Position numbers and translations under genes: made by a program. Below, one piece after another: positions 1 through 10,582 of a stretch of 64,000 nucleotides of DNA. A model generated the notes under the pieces. That model saw nothing but the letters and a program-made list of their open reading frames with translations, was not told the origin of the DNA and made no database searches. The DNA is from Bolinopsis microptera (taxonomy: Eukaryota > Ctenophora > Tentaculata > Lobata > Bolinopsidae): contig NC_087082.1 of the NCBI RefSeq assembly GCF_026151205.1, positions 19,554,494-19,618,493 of the forward strand, in the 5' to 3' direction. Position 1 is the stretch's first letter. Every line of letters starts with the position of its first letter.

Positions 1-3000
1 AGCTCTGAGGATTTATAATTCGCATCATTTAGTCGTTTCAGAACCTATAAATAGTGCTCAGAGCTGGTTTTGTGGTTAAGTTTTGTAGTTGGAAAGTGTT
101 TTAATGTAAAGTCTTAGAGTGGGAGCTCTGAGGATTTATAATTCGCATCATTTAGTCATTTCAGAACCTAGAAATAGTGCTCAGAGCTGGTTTTGTGGTT
201 AAGTTTTGTAGTTGGAAAGTGTTTTTGTAGAGTGGGAGCTCTGAGGATTTATAATTCGCATCATTTAGTCATTTCAGAACCTAGAAATAGTGCTCAGAGC
301 TGGTTTTGTGGTTAAGTTTTGTAGTTGGAAAGTGTTTTTAATGTAGAGTACTGGGAGCTCTGAGGATTTATAATTCGCATCATTTAGTCATTTCAGAACC
401 TATAAATAGTGCTCAGAGCTAGTTTTGTGGTTAAGTTTTGTAGTTGGAAAGTGTTTTTGTAGAGTGGGAGCTCTGAGGATTTATAATTCGCATCATTTAG
501 TCATTTCAGAACCTAGAAATAGTGCTCAGAGCTGGTTTTGTGGTTAAGTTTTGTAGTTGGAAAGTGTTTTTGTAGAGTGGGAGCTCTGAGGATTTATAAT
601 TCGCATCATTTAGTCATTTCAGAACCTAGAAATAGTGCTCAGAGCTGGTTTTGTGGTTAAGTTTTGTAGTTGGAAAGTGTTTTTGTAGAGTGGGAGCTCT
701 GAGGATTTATAATTCGCATCATTTAGTCATTTCAGAACCTATAAATAGTGCTCAGAGCTGGTTTTGTGGTTAAGTTTTGTAGTTGGAAAGTGTTTTAATG
801 TAGAGTCTTAGAGTGGGAGCTCTGAGGATTTATAATTCGCATCATTTAGTCGTTTCAGAACCTATAAATAGTGCTCAGAGCTGGTTTTGTGGTTAAGTTT
901 TGTAGTTGGAAAGTGTTTTTGTAGAGTGGGAGCTCTGAGGATTTATAATTGGCATCATTTAGCCGTCTCATAACCTAGAAATAGTGCTCAGAGCTGGTTT
1001 TGTGGTTAAGTTTTGTAGTTGGAAAGTGTTTTTGTAGAGTCTTAGAGTGGGAGCTCTGAGGATTTATAATTCGCATCATTTAGTCATTTCAGAACCTAGA
1101 AATAGTGCTCAGAGCTGGTTTTGTGGTTAAGTTTTGTAGTTGGAAAGTGTTTTTGTAGAGTCTTAGAGTGGGAGCTCTGAGGATTTATAATTCGCATCAT
1201 TTAGTCGTTTCAGAACCTATAAATAGTGCTCAGAGCTGGTTTTGTGGTTAAGTTTTGTAGGTGGAAAGTGTTTTTAATGTAGGGTGGGAGCTCTGAGGAT
1301 TTATAATTCGCATCATTTAGTCGTTTCAGAACCTATAAATAGTGCTCAGAGCTGGTTTTGTGGTTAAGTTTTGTAGTTGGAAAGTGTTTTTAATGTAGGG
1401 TGGGAGCTCTGAGGATTTATAATTCGCATCATTTAGTCATTTCAGAACCTATAAATAGTGCTCAGAGCTGGTTTTGTGGTTAAGTTTTGTAGTTGGAAAG
1501 TGTTTTTAATGTAGGGTGGGAGCTCTGAGGATTTATAATTCGCATCATTTAGCCGTCTCATAACCTAGAAATAGTGCTCAGAAGTGGTTTTGTGGTTAAG
1601 TTTTGTAGTTGGAAAGTGTTTTTAATGTAGAGTCTTAGAGTGGGAGCTCTGAGGATTTATAATTCGCATCATTTAGTCGTTTCAGAACCTAGAAATAGTG
1701 CTCAGAGCTGGTTTTGTGGTTAAGTTTTGTAGTTGGAAAGTGTTTTTAATGTAGGGTGGGAGCTCTGAGGATTTATAATTCGCATCATTTAGTCATTTCA
1801 GAACCTATAAATAGTGCTCAGAGCTGGTTTTGTGGTTAAGTTTTGAAGTTGGAAAGTGTTTTTAATGTAGGGTGGGAGCTCTGAGGATTTATAATTCGCA
1901 TCATTTAGTCGTTTCAGAACCTATAAATAGTGCTCAGAGCTGGTTTTGTGGTTAAGTTTTGTAGTTGGAAAGTGTTTTAATGTAGAGTCTTAGAGTGGGA
2001 GCTCTGAGGATTTATAATTCGCATCATTTAGTCGTTTCAGAACCTATAAATAGTGCTCAGAGCTGGTTTTGTGGTTAAGTTTTGTAGTTGGAAAGTGTTT
2101 TAATGTAGGGTGGGAGCTCTGAGGATTTATAATTCGCATCATTTAGTCGTTTCAGAACCTATAAATAGTGCTCAGAGCTTGTTTTGTGGTTAAGTTTTGT
2201 AGTTGGAAAGTGTTTTAATGTAGAGTCTTAGAGTGGGAGCTCTGAGGATTTATAATTCGCATCATTTAGTCGTTTCAGAACCTAGAAATAGTGCTCAGAA
2301 GTGGTTTTGTGGTTAAGTTTTGTAGTTGGAAAGTGTTTTAATGTAGGGTGGGAGCTCTGAGGATTTATAATTCGCATCATTTAGTCGTTTCAGAACCTAT
2401 AAATAGTGCTCAGAGCTTGTTTTGTGGTTAAGTTTTGTAGTTGGAAAGTGTTTTAATGTAGAGTCTTAGAGTGGGAGCTCTGAGGATTTATAATTCGCAT
2501 CATTTAGTCGTTTCAGAACCTAGAAATAGTGCTCAGAAGTGGTTTTGTGGTTAAGTTTTGTAGTTGGAAAGTGTTTTTAATGTAGGGTGGGAGCTCTGAG
2601 GATTTATAATTCGCATCATTTAGTCGTTTCAGAACCTATAAATAGTGCTCAGAAGTGGTTTTGTGGTTAAGTTTTGTAGCTGGAAAGTGTTTTAATGTAG
2701 AGTCTTAGAGTGGGAGCTCTGAGGATTTATAATTCGCATCATTTAGTCGTTTCAGAACCTATAAATAGTGCTCAGAGCTGGTTTTGTGGTTAAGTTTTGT
2801 AGCTGGAAAGTGTTTTTAATGTAGGGTGGGAGCTCTGAGGATTTATAATTCGCATCATTTAGTCGTTTCAGAACCTATAAATAGTGCTCAGAGCTTGTTT
2901 TGTGGTTAAGTTTTGTAGGTGGAAAGTGTTTTTAATGTAGAGTCTTAGAGTGGGAGCTCTGAGGATTTATAATTCGCATCATTTAGTCGTTTCAGAACCT

Positions 3001-3556
3001 AGAAATAGTGCTCAGAAGTGGTTTTGTGGTTAAGTTTTGTAGTTGGAAAGTGTTTTAATGTAGAGTCTTAGAGTGGGAGCTCTGAGGATTTATAATTCGC
3101 ATCATTTAGTCGTTTCAGAACCTAGAAATAGTGCTCAGAAGTGGTTTTGTGGTTAAGTTTTGTAGTTGGAAAGTGTTTTTAATGTAAAGTCTTAGAGTGG
3201 GAGCTCTGAGGATTTATAATTCGCATCATTTAGTCGTTTCAGAACCTAGAAATAGTGCTCAGAAGTGGTTTTGTGGTTAAGTTTTGTAGTTGGAAAGTGT
3301 TTTAATGTAAAGTCTTAGAGTGGGAGCTCTGAGGATTTATAATTCGCATCATTTAGTCGTTTCAGAACCTAGAAATAGTGCTCAGAAGTGGTTTTGTGGT
3401 TAAGTTTTGTAGTTGGAAAGTGTTTTAATGTAGAGTCTTAGAGTGGGAGCTCTGAGGATTTATAATTCGCATCATTTAGTCGTTTCACTTTCAGAACCTA
3501 GAAATAGTGCTCAGAGCTGGTTTTGTGGTTAAGTTTTGTAGCTGGAAAGTGTTTTG
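1..3556. repeat. Tandem array, 112-125 bp unit, about 30 copies
   Basis: The unit starts with AGCTCTGAGGATTTATAATT and ends with a variable GTGTTTT(T)AATGTAGAGTCTTAGAGTGG tail. I count 30 starts; the first is at the window edge, so the array continues to the left. Length varies mainly because an AGTCTTAG segment and the AATGTA segment are present or absent. Each unit carries a 9-bp inverted repeat, AGCTCTGAG with CTCAGAGCT, spaced over about 65 nt. A frequent variant changes CAGAGCTGG to CAGAAGTGG and breaks this stem. No open frame of note is present. The array ends at GTGTTTTG near 3556. Confidence 0.95.
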
Positions 3557-5274
3557 AAAACTGATTGAGTTATTTCTAAATTAATGAAATCAATTCCGCG
3601 AATATCGCGAACGAAGATACGGGCAATTTTGTTCATTTTTTGGGATATTTTCGCCGTGGCGTGGCTGCCCCGCGGGCACCGTTTGGCGGTTGGGGTCCGG
3701 GACCCCCTCAAAAGTTCGGTCACCGGTCTTAGTTTGTTGGTCAAACTGCTATCTCGAAATCAAGTTTCACAAAAAAATACCCATGGCTCCCCCCTTAACA
3801 ACGGACAAGGTGTGAACAGCAGAGTTACGACATGTATATATGTATAATACCCAAAAACAGAAACATGATAACAGTGAACGAATTGTAAGAGGGTACGGCA
3901 GAAATGGTAAGTTTTATGGGAATCGGCTAGCGCGTTGCTAAGCAATATCAATGAATAGTGCAGAATACCAACATATATTAAAACCGACCGTTATATCATA
4001 TTAAGATTACTGTTCATGAGGTATCCTTTTCTGGATGAACCTGTTAATAATAATATTTCCTGTTCTCATTCGACACTCTCATATGACACGTGTCCCAGAC
4101 AGGAAGAACACCGCTACCCCGCAAATGTGTCCGGGAGGTTTGTTGTTTAATAATATTATTTGATATATTATTATCGTTATATAACTTTAAGTAATAAACG
4201 TTGGAGACGAATGCAGGTTTACTATGCAGGTTCCCGTCTGTCCTTGAGGCCGTAGAGCAGACTGGTGTGACTGTGAGTACCGATAAAGGTGCCCACTCGA
4301 GCTCAGCTGGAGCACAGAGACATGATCATTCTGCGGAAAGTTATGGACGGCAGTTGATCGCCCAAACAATGAAGAAGGGGCTGGAAGAGTTTGAGACCGG
4401 TATTACTACAATTAGTAATACTAATTACAATAGGTAATTACAATTAGTAAACTAATTAGCACACTTTGAGTAATAGTCAATATGGGTTTCAAGTTGAAAA
4501 TGTTCTAAAAAAGTTTCTACTTACTAGTACTGGGAATCTGGTAATCTGCTTTTTTTTATAACTGTGTGAAACTTTTGTGCTGACTATATAAAATTTCTGA
4601 ATTGACTATATTTTAATATAGAATTAGAACTGCTGCTCTTGTTAGTTGGTACTGACAATAAAGAACTAAGACTTCTACAAAGTTACTACTATTACTACAT
4701 GTATGTAGACAAATCACATCGAGACAAATCAAACAAAAAGTTGAAATTTACAAAATTGAAATATGATCTTAATTCATAATCACAATTAAAATTCTTAGTT
4801 ACACAACTTGACCACTTGCTTGATTTTGGAAATTATTCGCGTAACGTACCCAATAGTAAACTTCATTAATGTAGCTTCATTTGCATTTATATTCTCAGTT
4901 TCACCGGTAAACCCCTAGGTTTGCCAAGGTATAAGGTCGCAAGTGTAGTAAACTTGCTCTGAAGCAAACGGCAAACTTAAAATATATTTTGTAAGACTAA
5001 GAACAAGTATGTCACTCCTCTATCATCACTTACAATATTTCAATTTGCGATAATAATCAATTAATCGACTAAAATAGCGAGTGGATAACATTTAACTAAA
5101 ATCGGCAATGTATTCTAAATCTAACGATTTGACTGAAAATCAAATGTCACACATTTTTCCACTAAAGATAACCTGACACATAGTCATTAATTCGATCGAT
5201 CCATGATTGCTGATTTTGTCATGCCATAGGTTTTGTCATTGTCATCATTAGCGTACCTGCTCCGGAAGGACTAC
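3557..5274. other. Unassigned, no confident gene
   Basis: AT-rich sequence with a GC-rich patch near 3650-3730. A 78-codon plus-strand frame at 4201-4437 opens at TTG and has protein-like composition, but it has no recognisable domain and no ATG start, so I do not call it. 4405-4460 is a short run of TAATTAC-type repeats. The cytoplasmic exons of the receptor whose membrane exon ends at 5275 would be expected here on the minus strand, but none is recognisable. Confidence 0.5.
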
Positions 5275-5434
5275 CTCCGGGGGAGCTTCTGATATCTGTT
5301 ACGGTAGTAGAGGAGACCAGCTACTAGGACTACTATGAGGAGGCCGCAGATACCGGGGATTACTATCTCCGCTACGTCGTGGTGAGGGCCTGTTGCTGCT
5401 GCTACATGGTCAACTCTGAAGAGTGGGGAGAGAT
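5275..5434 (-). CDS. Transmembrane exon of a fibronectin-III receptor
   Basis: Read on the minus strand, a CAG acceptor at 5437-5435 opens a frame that ends at a GT donor at 5274 (CGGAG|GTAGTC). It encodes about 52 residues: a short juxtamembrane stretch with acidic and histidine residues, a hydrophobic helix of about 22 residues (EIVIPGICGLLIVVLVAGLL) and a basic stop-transfer segment (YYRNRYQKLPRR). This is the layout of a type I single-pass receptor. The acceptor phase (two bases complete a codon) fits the phase-1 donor of the fibronectin-III exon at 6470-6650. Without splicing the frame stops at TAG just after the donor. Splice sites are read by eye. Which receptor this is cannot be told, because no cytoplasmic domain is visible. 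Confidence 0.6.
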
Positions 5435-5533
5435 CTGACTAACAGTTCAAATAATTTAGGGATGTTTACAAAAATCATTTTTTGCCGGTCAAACTAAAAA
5501 AAAAACAAGTACCTATATATTAATTTCACTTAC

Positions 5534-5778
5534 CCTCCACTGAGAGCCTTGCTAACCCCCACCACAAACTCAATTTTCTTAATCTTACCATCCAGTGCTG
5601 CAACAACAGCCTCACTTGACGGCTGCACAGTCACACTGTCATCAGGGGTGTCACATGGGGAGATCCAGACTTATACTTTAGTGTCGGAGGCATCTGAGTT
5701 TGTTATACCCACACCTGATAGTGATAGTCTGTCTCTGGTGGGACCTGGACAGTGTTAGCGGTGTGGTGATTTGTGGCA
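5534..5778 (-). pseudogene. Degenerate fibronectin-III/juxtamembrane exon of the receptor
   Basis: On the minus strand this block starts after a possible CCAAG acceptor at 5779 and ends at GAGG|GTAAGTG. The first part reads VQVPPETDYHYQVWV, which resembles the F-strand of a fibronectin-III domain. It then meets a stop. A second frame carries on with TNSDASDTKV, an in-frame TAA, and then a serine/valine-rich stretch to the donor. One frameshift and one stop therefore separate protein-like pieces. Either this exon has decayed or the assembly has small errors here. It lies between the fibronectin exon at 6470-6650 and the membrane exon at 5275-5434, where a membrane-proximal domain belongs. Confidence 0.4.
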
Positions 5779-6000
5779 CTTGGTATAAGAAAATAAATAA
5801 AGTAAATAAGGCGACATTTTTAAACAATTTTCGGTGATTTTGTTTCTGAAATTTTCAATGAAATACCTTGAGATTTTGGTGACTTGAACAATTTCCTTTT
5901 TTAGACCGTTGGCGAAATTCTCAAATTTAACTTAGTCAACATCTGCTGCCCGGAACTTAAACTCGATCATCGTATTCAATACTGCCAATAGGGGCTGAGG

Positions 6001-6084
6001 TTACTGGGCGGCGCTCAGCCTGTCATTCCGCCGAATCTTTATTATTTATGTTTATGAACATAATAGCCTGGGGTCCCCAGGTAA
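6001..6084. mobile_element. Miniature inverted-repeat element, copy 1 (84 bp)
   Basis: The element begins TTACTGGGCGGCGCTCAGCC and ends GTCCCCAGGTAA. It is an imperfect palindrome: GCGCTCAGCCTRTCATT near the left end pairs with the complement of ATAATAGCCTGGGG near the right. The flanks are a perfect 9-bp direct repeat, GGGCTGAGG, at 5992-6000 and 6085-6093, which I read as a target-site duplication. A second copy with different flanks lies at 13415-13484. It inserts in an intron of the fibronectin-III receptor gene. It has no coding capacity. An 8-9 bp duplication points to hAT-like or Merlin-like transposases; the family is not determined. Confidence 0.8.
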
Positions 6085-6469
6085 GGGCTGAGGATGAGAT
6101 GAAAGTCAGTTATACTTATACATGCGAGTGTAACAACAAGCATACAAAACCAAGCATAAAGTCTACACAATCAAGTTGACGTAGCTTTACATCAATTATG
6201 CATGATGAAGGATCATATTGAAAAAATGATATATAAAATGAAAGGCATGCTAATCATGCTCACGTACTGTAATGTGTCGAGAGTTTTTTTAATTTTTACT
6301 ATTTGACAAAATAATTGATCTTTTTAGTGTGAGTGTGATTTCAACTTTGAGTTTGAAAATATTTTGAAACGACTTTCGATATTATTGATTATTATATTTA
6401 ATAAACTGTCTCAAAGCCCTTAGAGGTGGCTCTATACGGGTCTTTACAACAACATATTGTGAGACTTAC

Positions 6470-6650
6470 GGGTGAGGGTGACAGCAAAGACAGGCTGAGA
6501 CGGAGTCCCGAGACCCTTGTCGTTTTTACCGGTAACAGTGATACCGTACAGGGTGGATGGAGACACAGTGTCTCCTATTGTGATGGACGTTGTGTCTGTT
6601 GTCAGCACGTGTTCTGTTCCAATCCTTACTTTTCCGTCGTACTTTCCGTA
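6470..6650 (-). CDS. Fibronectin-III domain exon (second half of a domain)
   Basis: The minus-strand exon runs from a TTTCAG acceptor (base 6650 first) to a C|GTAAGT donor at 6469-6464. It encodes about 60 residues with the hallmarks of the C' to G strands of a fibronectin-III domain: GKYDGKVRIG, then a T/S-rich strand, SPSTLYGITVTGKNDKG and TPSQPVFAVTL. It starts in phase 0, matching the donor of the exon at 7305-7427, and ends in phase 1, the usual boundary between fibronectin-III domains. No lesion is seen in this exon. The domain is extracellular in receptors and adhesion proteins. Confidence 0.65.
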
Positions 6651-7304
6651 CTGAAACAGTCGGGTTGAAGTAAGGATTACCGGCATTAAGTGGAGAAGTT
6701 CATCCGCCTTTTTCATTTTTGTGTTATTGAGAAATGAGGATTAAGAAAATAAACATAGTGATGCTGATTTTGGCAAATGGCCAGACGCTATCTGCAAATA
6801 GGAAGGGGTATATTCTAGTTCGTTCTATTATTGTTGTTATCGAAAAACCCATCTTTATGGATTATGGCACTAATTATCAGGGCACCCCATGACTACAATT
6901 TGCCCATACCTGGCAACCTCCAATCTGATTATCCAATTCGAGGACAAAATAAGAAATATATGAACCAGATTTTATTGCACTGTTTTGAAAAAGAAGACAG
7001 AGTTGAAAAACAGGTTTCAATACGCACTTAATTGAATTTTTCAATAAATGTTGGCCATGCAAATTGCAAAGCCGCAGCCTATTTTCTAAACAAGACTCAT
7101 CTAACATAGTTAGAGGGAATGTTTGCCCTCAACTCATTGTTGAACACAATCTCACGTGCAAGAGCGAGACTATGCTGAGTAGGTGAAACGCGGGTACTGG
7201 GACGGTAGCCGTGGTGTGTGTGGGCGGTGGCTCAGATAAACACCTGCAGACAGGATGACGTCATCAAAGAACTGAAGTAGATAAGAAGTAGATAAGAAAC
7301 TTAC

Positions 7305-7427
7305 CCTGACTTCATATTGGATGGCGGTGTTAGTGTCAATAGGGGGTCTCCACATGATTTCGAGAGAGGCAATATGACGCTCTTTCACATATGTACAACA
7401 CTGTTACACTTACAGGGCCTGGTGCAA
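7305..7427 (-). CDS. Fibronectin-III domain exon (first half), one frame break
   Basis: The minus-strand exon follows an acceptor at 7430-7428 (ATCCCAG) and ends at GTCAGG|GTAAGT. The 5' part reads VAPGPVSVTV in the phase set by the upstream exon. The 3' part reads ERHIASLEIMWRPPIDTNTA and IQYEVR in another frame, and this second frame is the one that joins the exon at 6470-6650 in phase 0. The two pieces are the A-B and B-C strands of one domain, so a single-base indel lies at about 7375-7400. This may be a sequencing error or a true mutation. A GTAAGT also occurs inside the exon at the PGPV codons. Confidence 0.5.
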
Positions 7428-7591
7428 CTGGGATAAACAATTAGTGGTTAGATTATGTTTCAGGATTTATAGATTGTTGGCTTATTGACAATTTTCTCTC
7501 CTATCCTGATAAAAATTGTTTATTTTATATTTCTGTCATGGCGTGTGCTGTAGATTAGAGCACAAGCCAGAATAAAGGGAAATTGTTATAC

Positions 7592-7691
7592 CCGACATAG
7601 ATTCGACGGTACAAGCAGTGTAGGATTGTGTGGAGATGCAATTGGGTCCTTGTACTGCAACTGAGAACTTGTACGCCTTGAACTTGGGCAG
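7592..7691 (-). CDS. Fibronectin-III domain exon (C-terminal strands of the preceding domain)
   Basis: Minus-strand reading from an AATTTTCAG acceptor to a CGG|GTATAA donor gives about 33 residues: LPKFKAYKFSVAVQGPN, then a cysteine- and threonine-containing tail. The pattern aromatic-x-F-S-V-x-V is the F strand of a fibronectin-III domain. The exon ends in phase 1 and joins the next exon to complete a valine before APGPV, a typical domain start. The first half of this domain should lie above 7700 but I could not find it. Confidence 0.5.
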
Positions 7692-9527
7692 CTGAAAATT
7701 ATTATATTTAGTTGAAAGTTCAATGACAAAACAGTGTGATACAAAATTTTATGGCAATTCCATTGTTTAGACGAAAATTTTAATCAAGAAATAAAAAATT
7801 TGTGACGCCATAGCAGGGTACCTGGCGAGTTTCCGCATTTAAAGATAAAACTAGATGTGTTAAAATGAAATATATTTATTTCATGATGTTCTCATGTTAA
7901 ACATATATAAAGCTATAACTTACAGAGAATATGTAGTTTAGGCTTACCTTTCATATAAAGTTAGTCTCATCTAAAAACATTGATATTTGACCAATTTATG
8001 GGACGAAATCTACCAAATTTGGTGCATATGCCCAAATATGGGCATATGGTTTCTGGCTCATAACTCAGTCATTTTTTGTCCAATCTTGATGAAATTTGAT
8101 CTTTAGAGATAGTCCCATCAATCCACGTTTAGGCCCACTAATATAATAACAGTTATAATTTTTATCTTTTCCAAGTTTCAACGAAATTTAATTATCAAGT
8201 TATAAATATAAAATCAAGATCAAATTTAGATTAGATCTCGCCGACGTATGTGATTAATTTGGTTTAATTACCGGGATATAGGTTGACATTTAATTTCCAG
8301 GAATGAACTAGATGAATTTCTGAATTGTGTACACTGTACAGTTCTTTTCACCTTCCTTTTTTAGATAAAGGTTAACCTTCGATTTAAATGGCGATTGATA
8401 TCATTGTGTATTATTCACGAAACACAAACTGAAATTCAAGCATTGTATGAATTTCGGTTTTTGTTTCTTGAATTGTAGAAAATAATTCAAAGAATGCACC
8501 TTTTCTTTTTTTCTGAAAATGAATATTGATAGTATAGTACATTTTAAAATATTAAAACCTTATTCTTGTTTCTTTATGTTTTACATCCAAAGTATTTCTT
8601 ATCTTTAAAAACCTCAAGGCGAACGTAAGTTTTCCGTAAAAAAGTAAGAAAAATGTAATCAGACAGAAGCTGTGAATGTATAGTTATGGTTGATAACATC
8701 TTACTGAAAACAATTCTAAAAACAGTTGCCAAGTATTTTTCAAGATTTATCTTTGCGGTCATATCAACGTTTCTGGCAGGAGACCAGAGATTTGGTTTAT
8801 GGGATCCGCATCCAACTTATTTAGACATTGAGCCCAGCCATAGCCATAACTAGCCATGACCTTACGGAACTAGTCTGAAGATACTCGTTTTCTAAACTTG
8901 CCGAATATTGTGACATGAAATAGGAATCAGTAAAACAAAGTATTTTTAGTAAAACAAAGTATTTTATTTATTAGCAGTGCAATCAATTCATATGATATAA
9001 TTATAAGAATATAATAGTATGTCACACCTATTTAACTGTTACGTTTGAGTAGTCGTGCCATGGCTAAATTTAACTAGGACCAGTGGTGTCGATTAACATT
9101 TAATAGGTGAGTCTAAGTGACACAAATGGAAAATTTTAAGAAAAGACGGATTAAAACACAGATCCAGGGACAAGGAGACCCCACTGCAGGACCATACATG
9201 CTATTGGCTTGTGCATGGCCCAAAAAGGTTCCAGTTGTCCCGGAAACTGTACGTAGCTGGTCAACTAGTTTTGAATTCAGACTAGGCTTGATGAGTTCTG
9301 GGGTTTCTAGAGCTAAGATTTGATGGTGTCAGGTTTGTTCAGGCGGACATGGAAATTATGCGATGAATATATAGGTATATAAAAATCATATCAATATAAA
9401 AATAGATCCAAAAATAGATCCAAAGATTCACACGGCAGTCAGGGAACTTCCAGACAGGATGCTTTTGAAACAGGTATAATTAGCGCTTTTGTAATTAATT
9501 GTATGCAAGGGATGGGATGCTGATCAA
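7692..9527. other. Unassigned AT-rich sequence
   Basis: No convincing gene in either strand. 7980-8160 contains a short near-palindrome (CCCAAATATGGGCATATGG) and text typical of old dispersed repeats. The exon for the first half of the fibronectin-III domain ending at 7592 is expected upstream on the minus strand but is not recognisable. A 68-codon plus-strand frame at 9117-9323 has no domain. Confidence 0.5.
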
Positions 9528-9932
9528 CTAAGCTGGTTCAATGCCCCAGCTATTTAGGGGGAGCCACTCAATTTCACGCCCAGGTGTTGTCAATTGCTGG
9601 GTTTCCAGTAACAGCTTTTTGATACGGCTCTTGATAATTGAGATGGGGGAGGAAAGGTCGGAAAATTTACTAGAGCCAGGGACCATGACATTGTTTTCAT
9701 TAGGAGTGCATTTGTCGAATATTTTATCAATCAAACTGTTCCATATAGTCGTACCTTTGACGACAAAATTGTGTTTAGAAATGTCAAGTTTGTGTCGGGG
9801 GACCCGCATAGTTTGGCTACATGTTCTGGAACTTGTTTGGAATAAACTTGTCAGAGAGATGGGTTGATGCAGTTTCAAGATTTTAAACAGTTCAGTGGAT
9901 ATATGTTGGATGTACAGGTTGTGGATTGACAT
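9528..9932 (-). pseudogene. LINE reverse transcriptase, C-terminal remnant
   Basis: This 134-residue minus-strand frame matches the pattern seen after the reverse transcriptase palm in many non-LTR retrotransposon ORF2 proteins: a helical segment (IHNLYIQHISTELFKILKLH), a basic RVPRHKL motif, KGTTIWNSL, and a basic helix ending near the stop (KSRIKKLL). The polymerase core is absent. Just upstream on the minus strand (9933-10030) another frame carries HSDPNYRIMKSENLLN, which resembles the preceding region of such proteins, so a frameshift probably separates the two. No endonuclease or YADD-type motif is in the window. A dead 5'-truncated copy is the simplest reading. Confidence 0.55.
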
Positions 9933-10122
9933 GATTTTCTCGGTATTGAAGGGTACAAAACATACCGGTTTAGCAAGTTTTCACTTTTCATAATCCGGTA
10001 ATTAGGATCAGAATGTTTAGGCTTCTGCATGGCAGATATTTATTTCTGCAGGTAATTTAAAAATAACCTCATCGGGACAAATTTACGAATGATAAGCCCC
10101 CATGTACCCCATATCTTAGGTA

Positions 10123-10582
10123 TGTGGTATGTGGGAAGGGAGGGAGAGAGGGAGGGAGCATGTTTTTTATCATGCGAGGGAGGGAGGGAGGGAGGGAGGG
10201 AGGGAGGGAGGAAGGGAGGGAGGGAGGGAGGGAGGGAGGGAGGGAGGGAGGGAGGAAGGGAGGGAGGGAGGGAGGGAGGGAGGGAGGGAGGGAGGGAGGG
10301 AGGGAGGGAGGGAGGGAGGGAGGGAGGGAGGGAGGGAGGGAGGGAGGGAGGGAGGGAGGGAGGGAGGGAGGGAGGGAGGGAGGGAGGGAGGGAGGGAGGG
10401 AGGGAGGGAGGGAGGGAGGGAGGGAGGGAGGGAGGGAGGGAGGGAGGGAGGGAGGGAGGGAGGGAGGGAGGGAGGGAGGGAGGGAGGGAGGGAGGGAGGG
10501 AGGGAGGGAGGGAGGGAGGGAGGGAGGGAGGGACGGAGGGAGGGAGGGACGGAGGGAGGGAGGGAGGGAGGGAGGGAGGGAG
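10123..10582. repeat. (GGGA)n polypurine microsatellite
   Basis: The uninterrupted part runs from 10176 to 10582 and is about 400 bp of GGGA on the plus strand, with rare GAAG and GGAC interruptions. Shorter GGGA pieces and an ATCATGC spacer precede it. All six frames stay open, which gives long but meaningless GGRE and PPSL repeat frames. Runs of GGG every fourth base favour G-quadruplex or triplex structure, an inference from base content alone. Confidence 0.97.

Noticed and set aside
4201..4437. 78-codon plus-strand frame
   Set aside because: It begins at TTG, has no domain and no supporting signals.
9117..9323. 68-codon plus-strand frame beside the LINE remnant
   Set aside because: No match to LINE protein patterns and opposite to the remnant.
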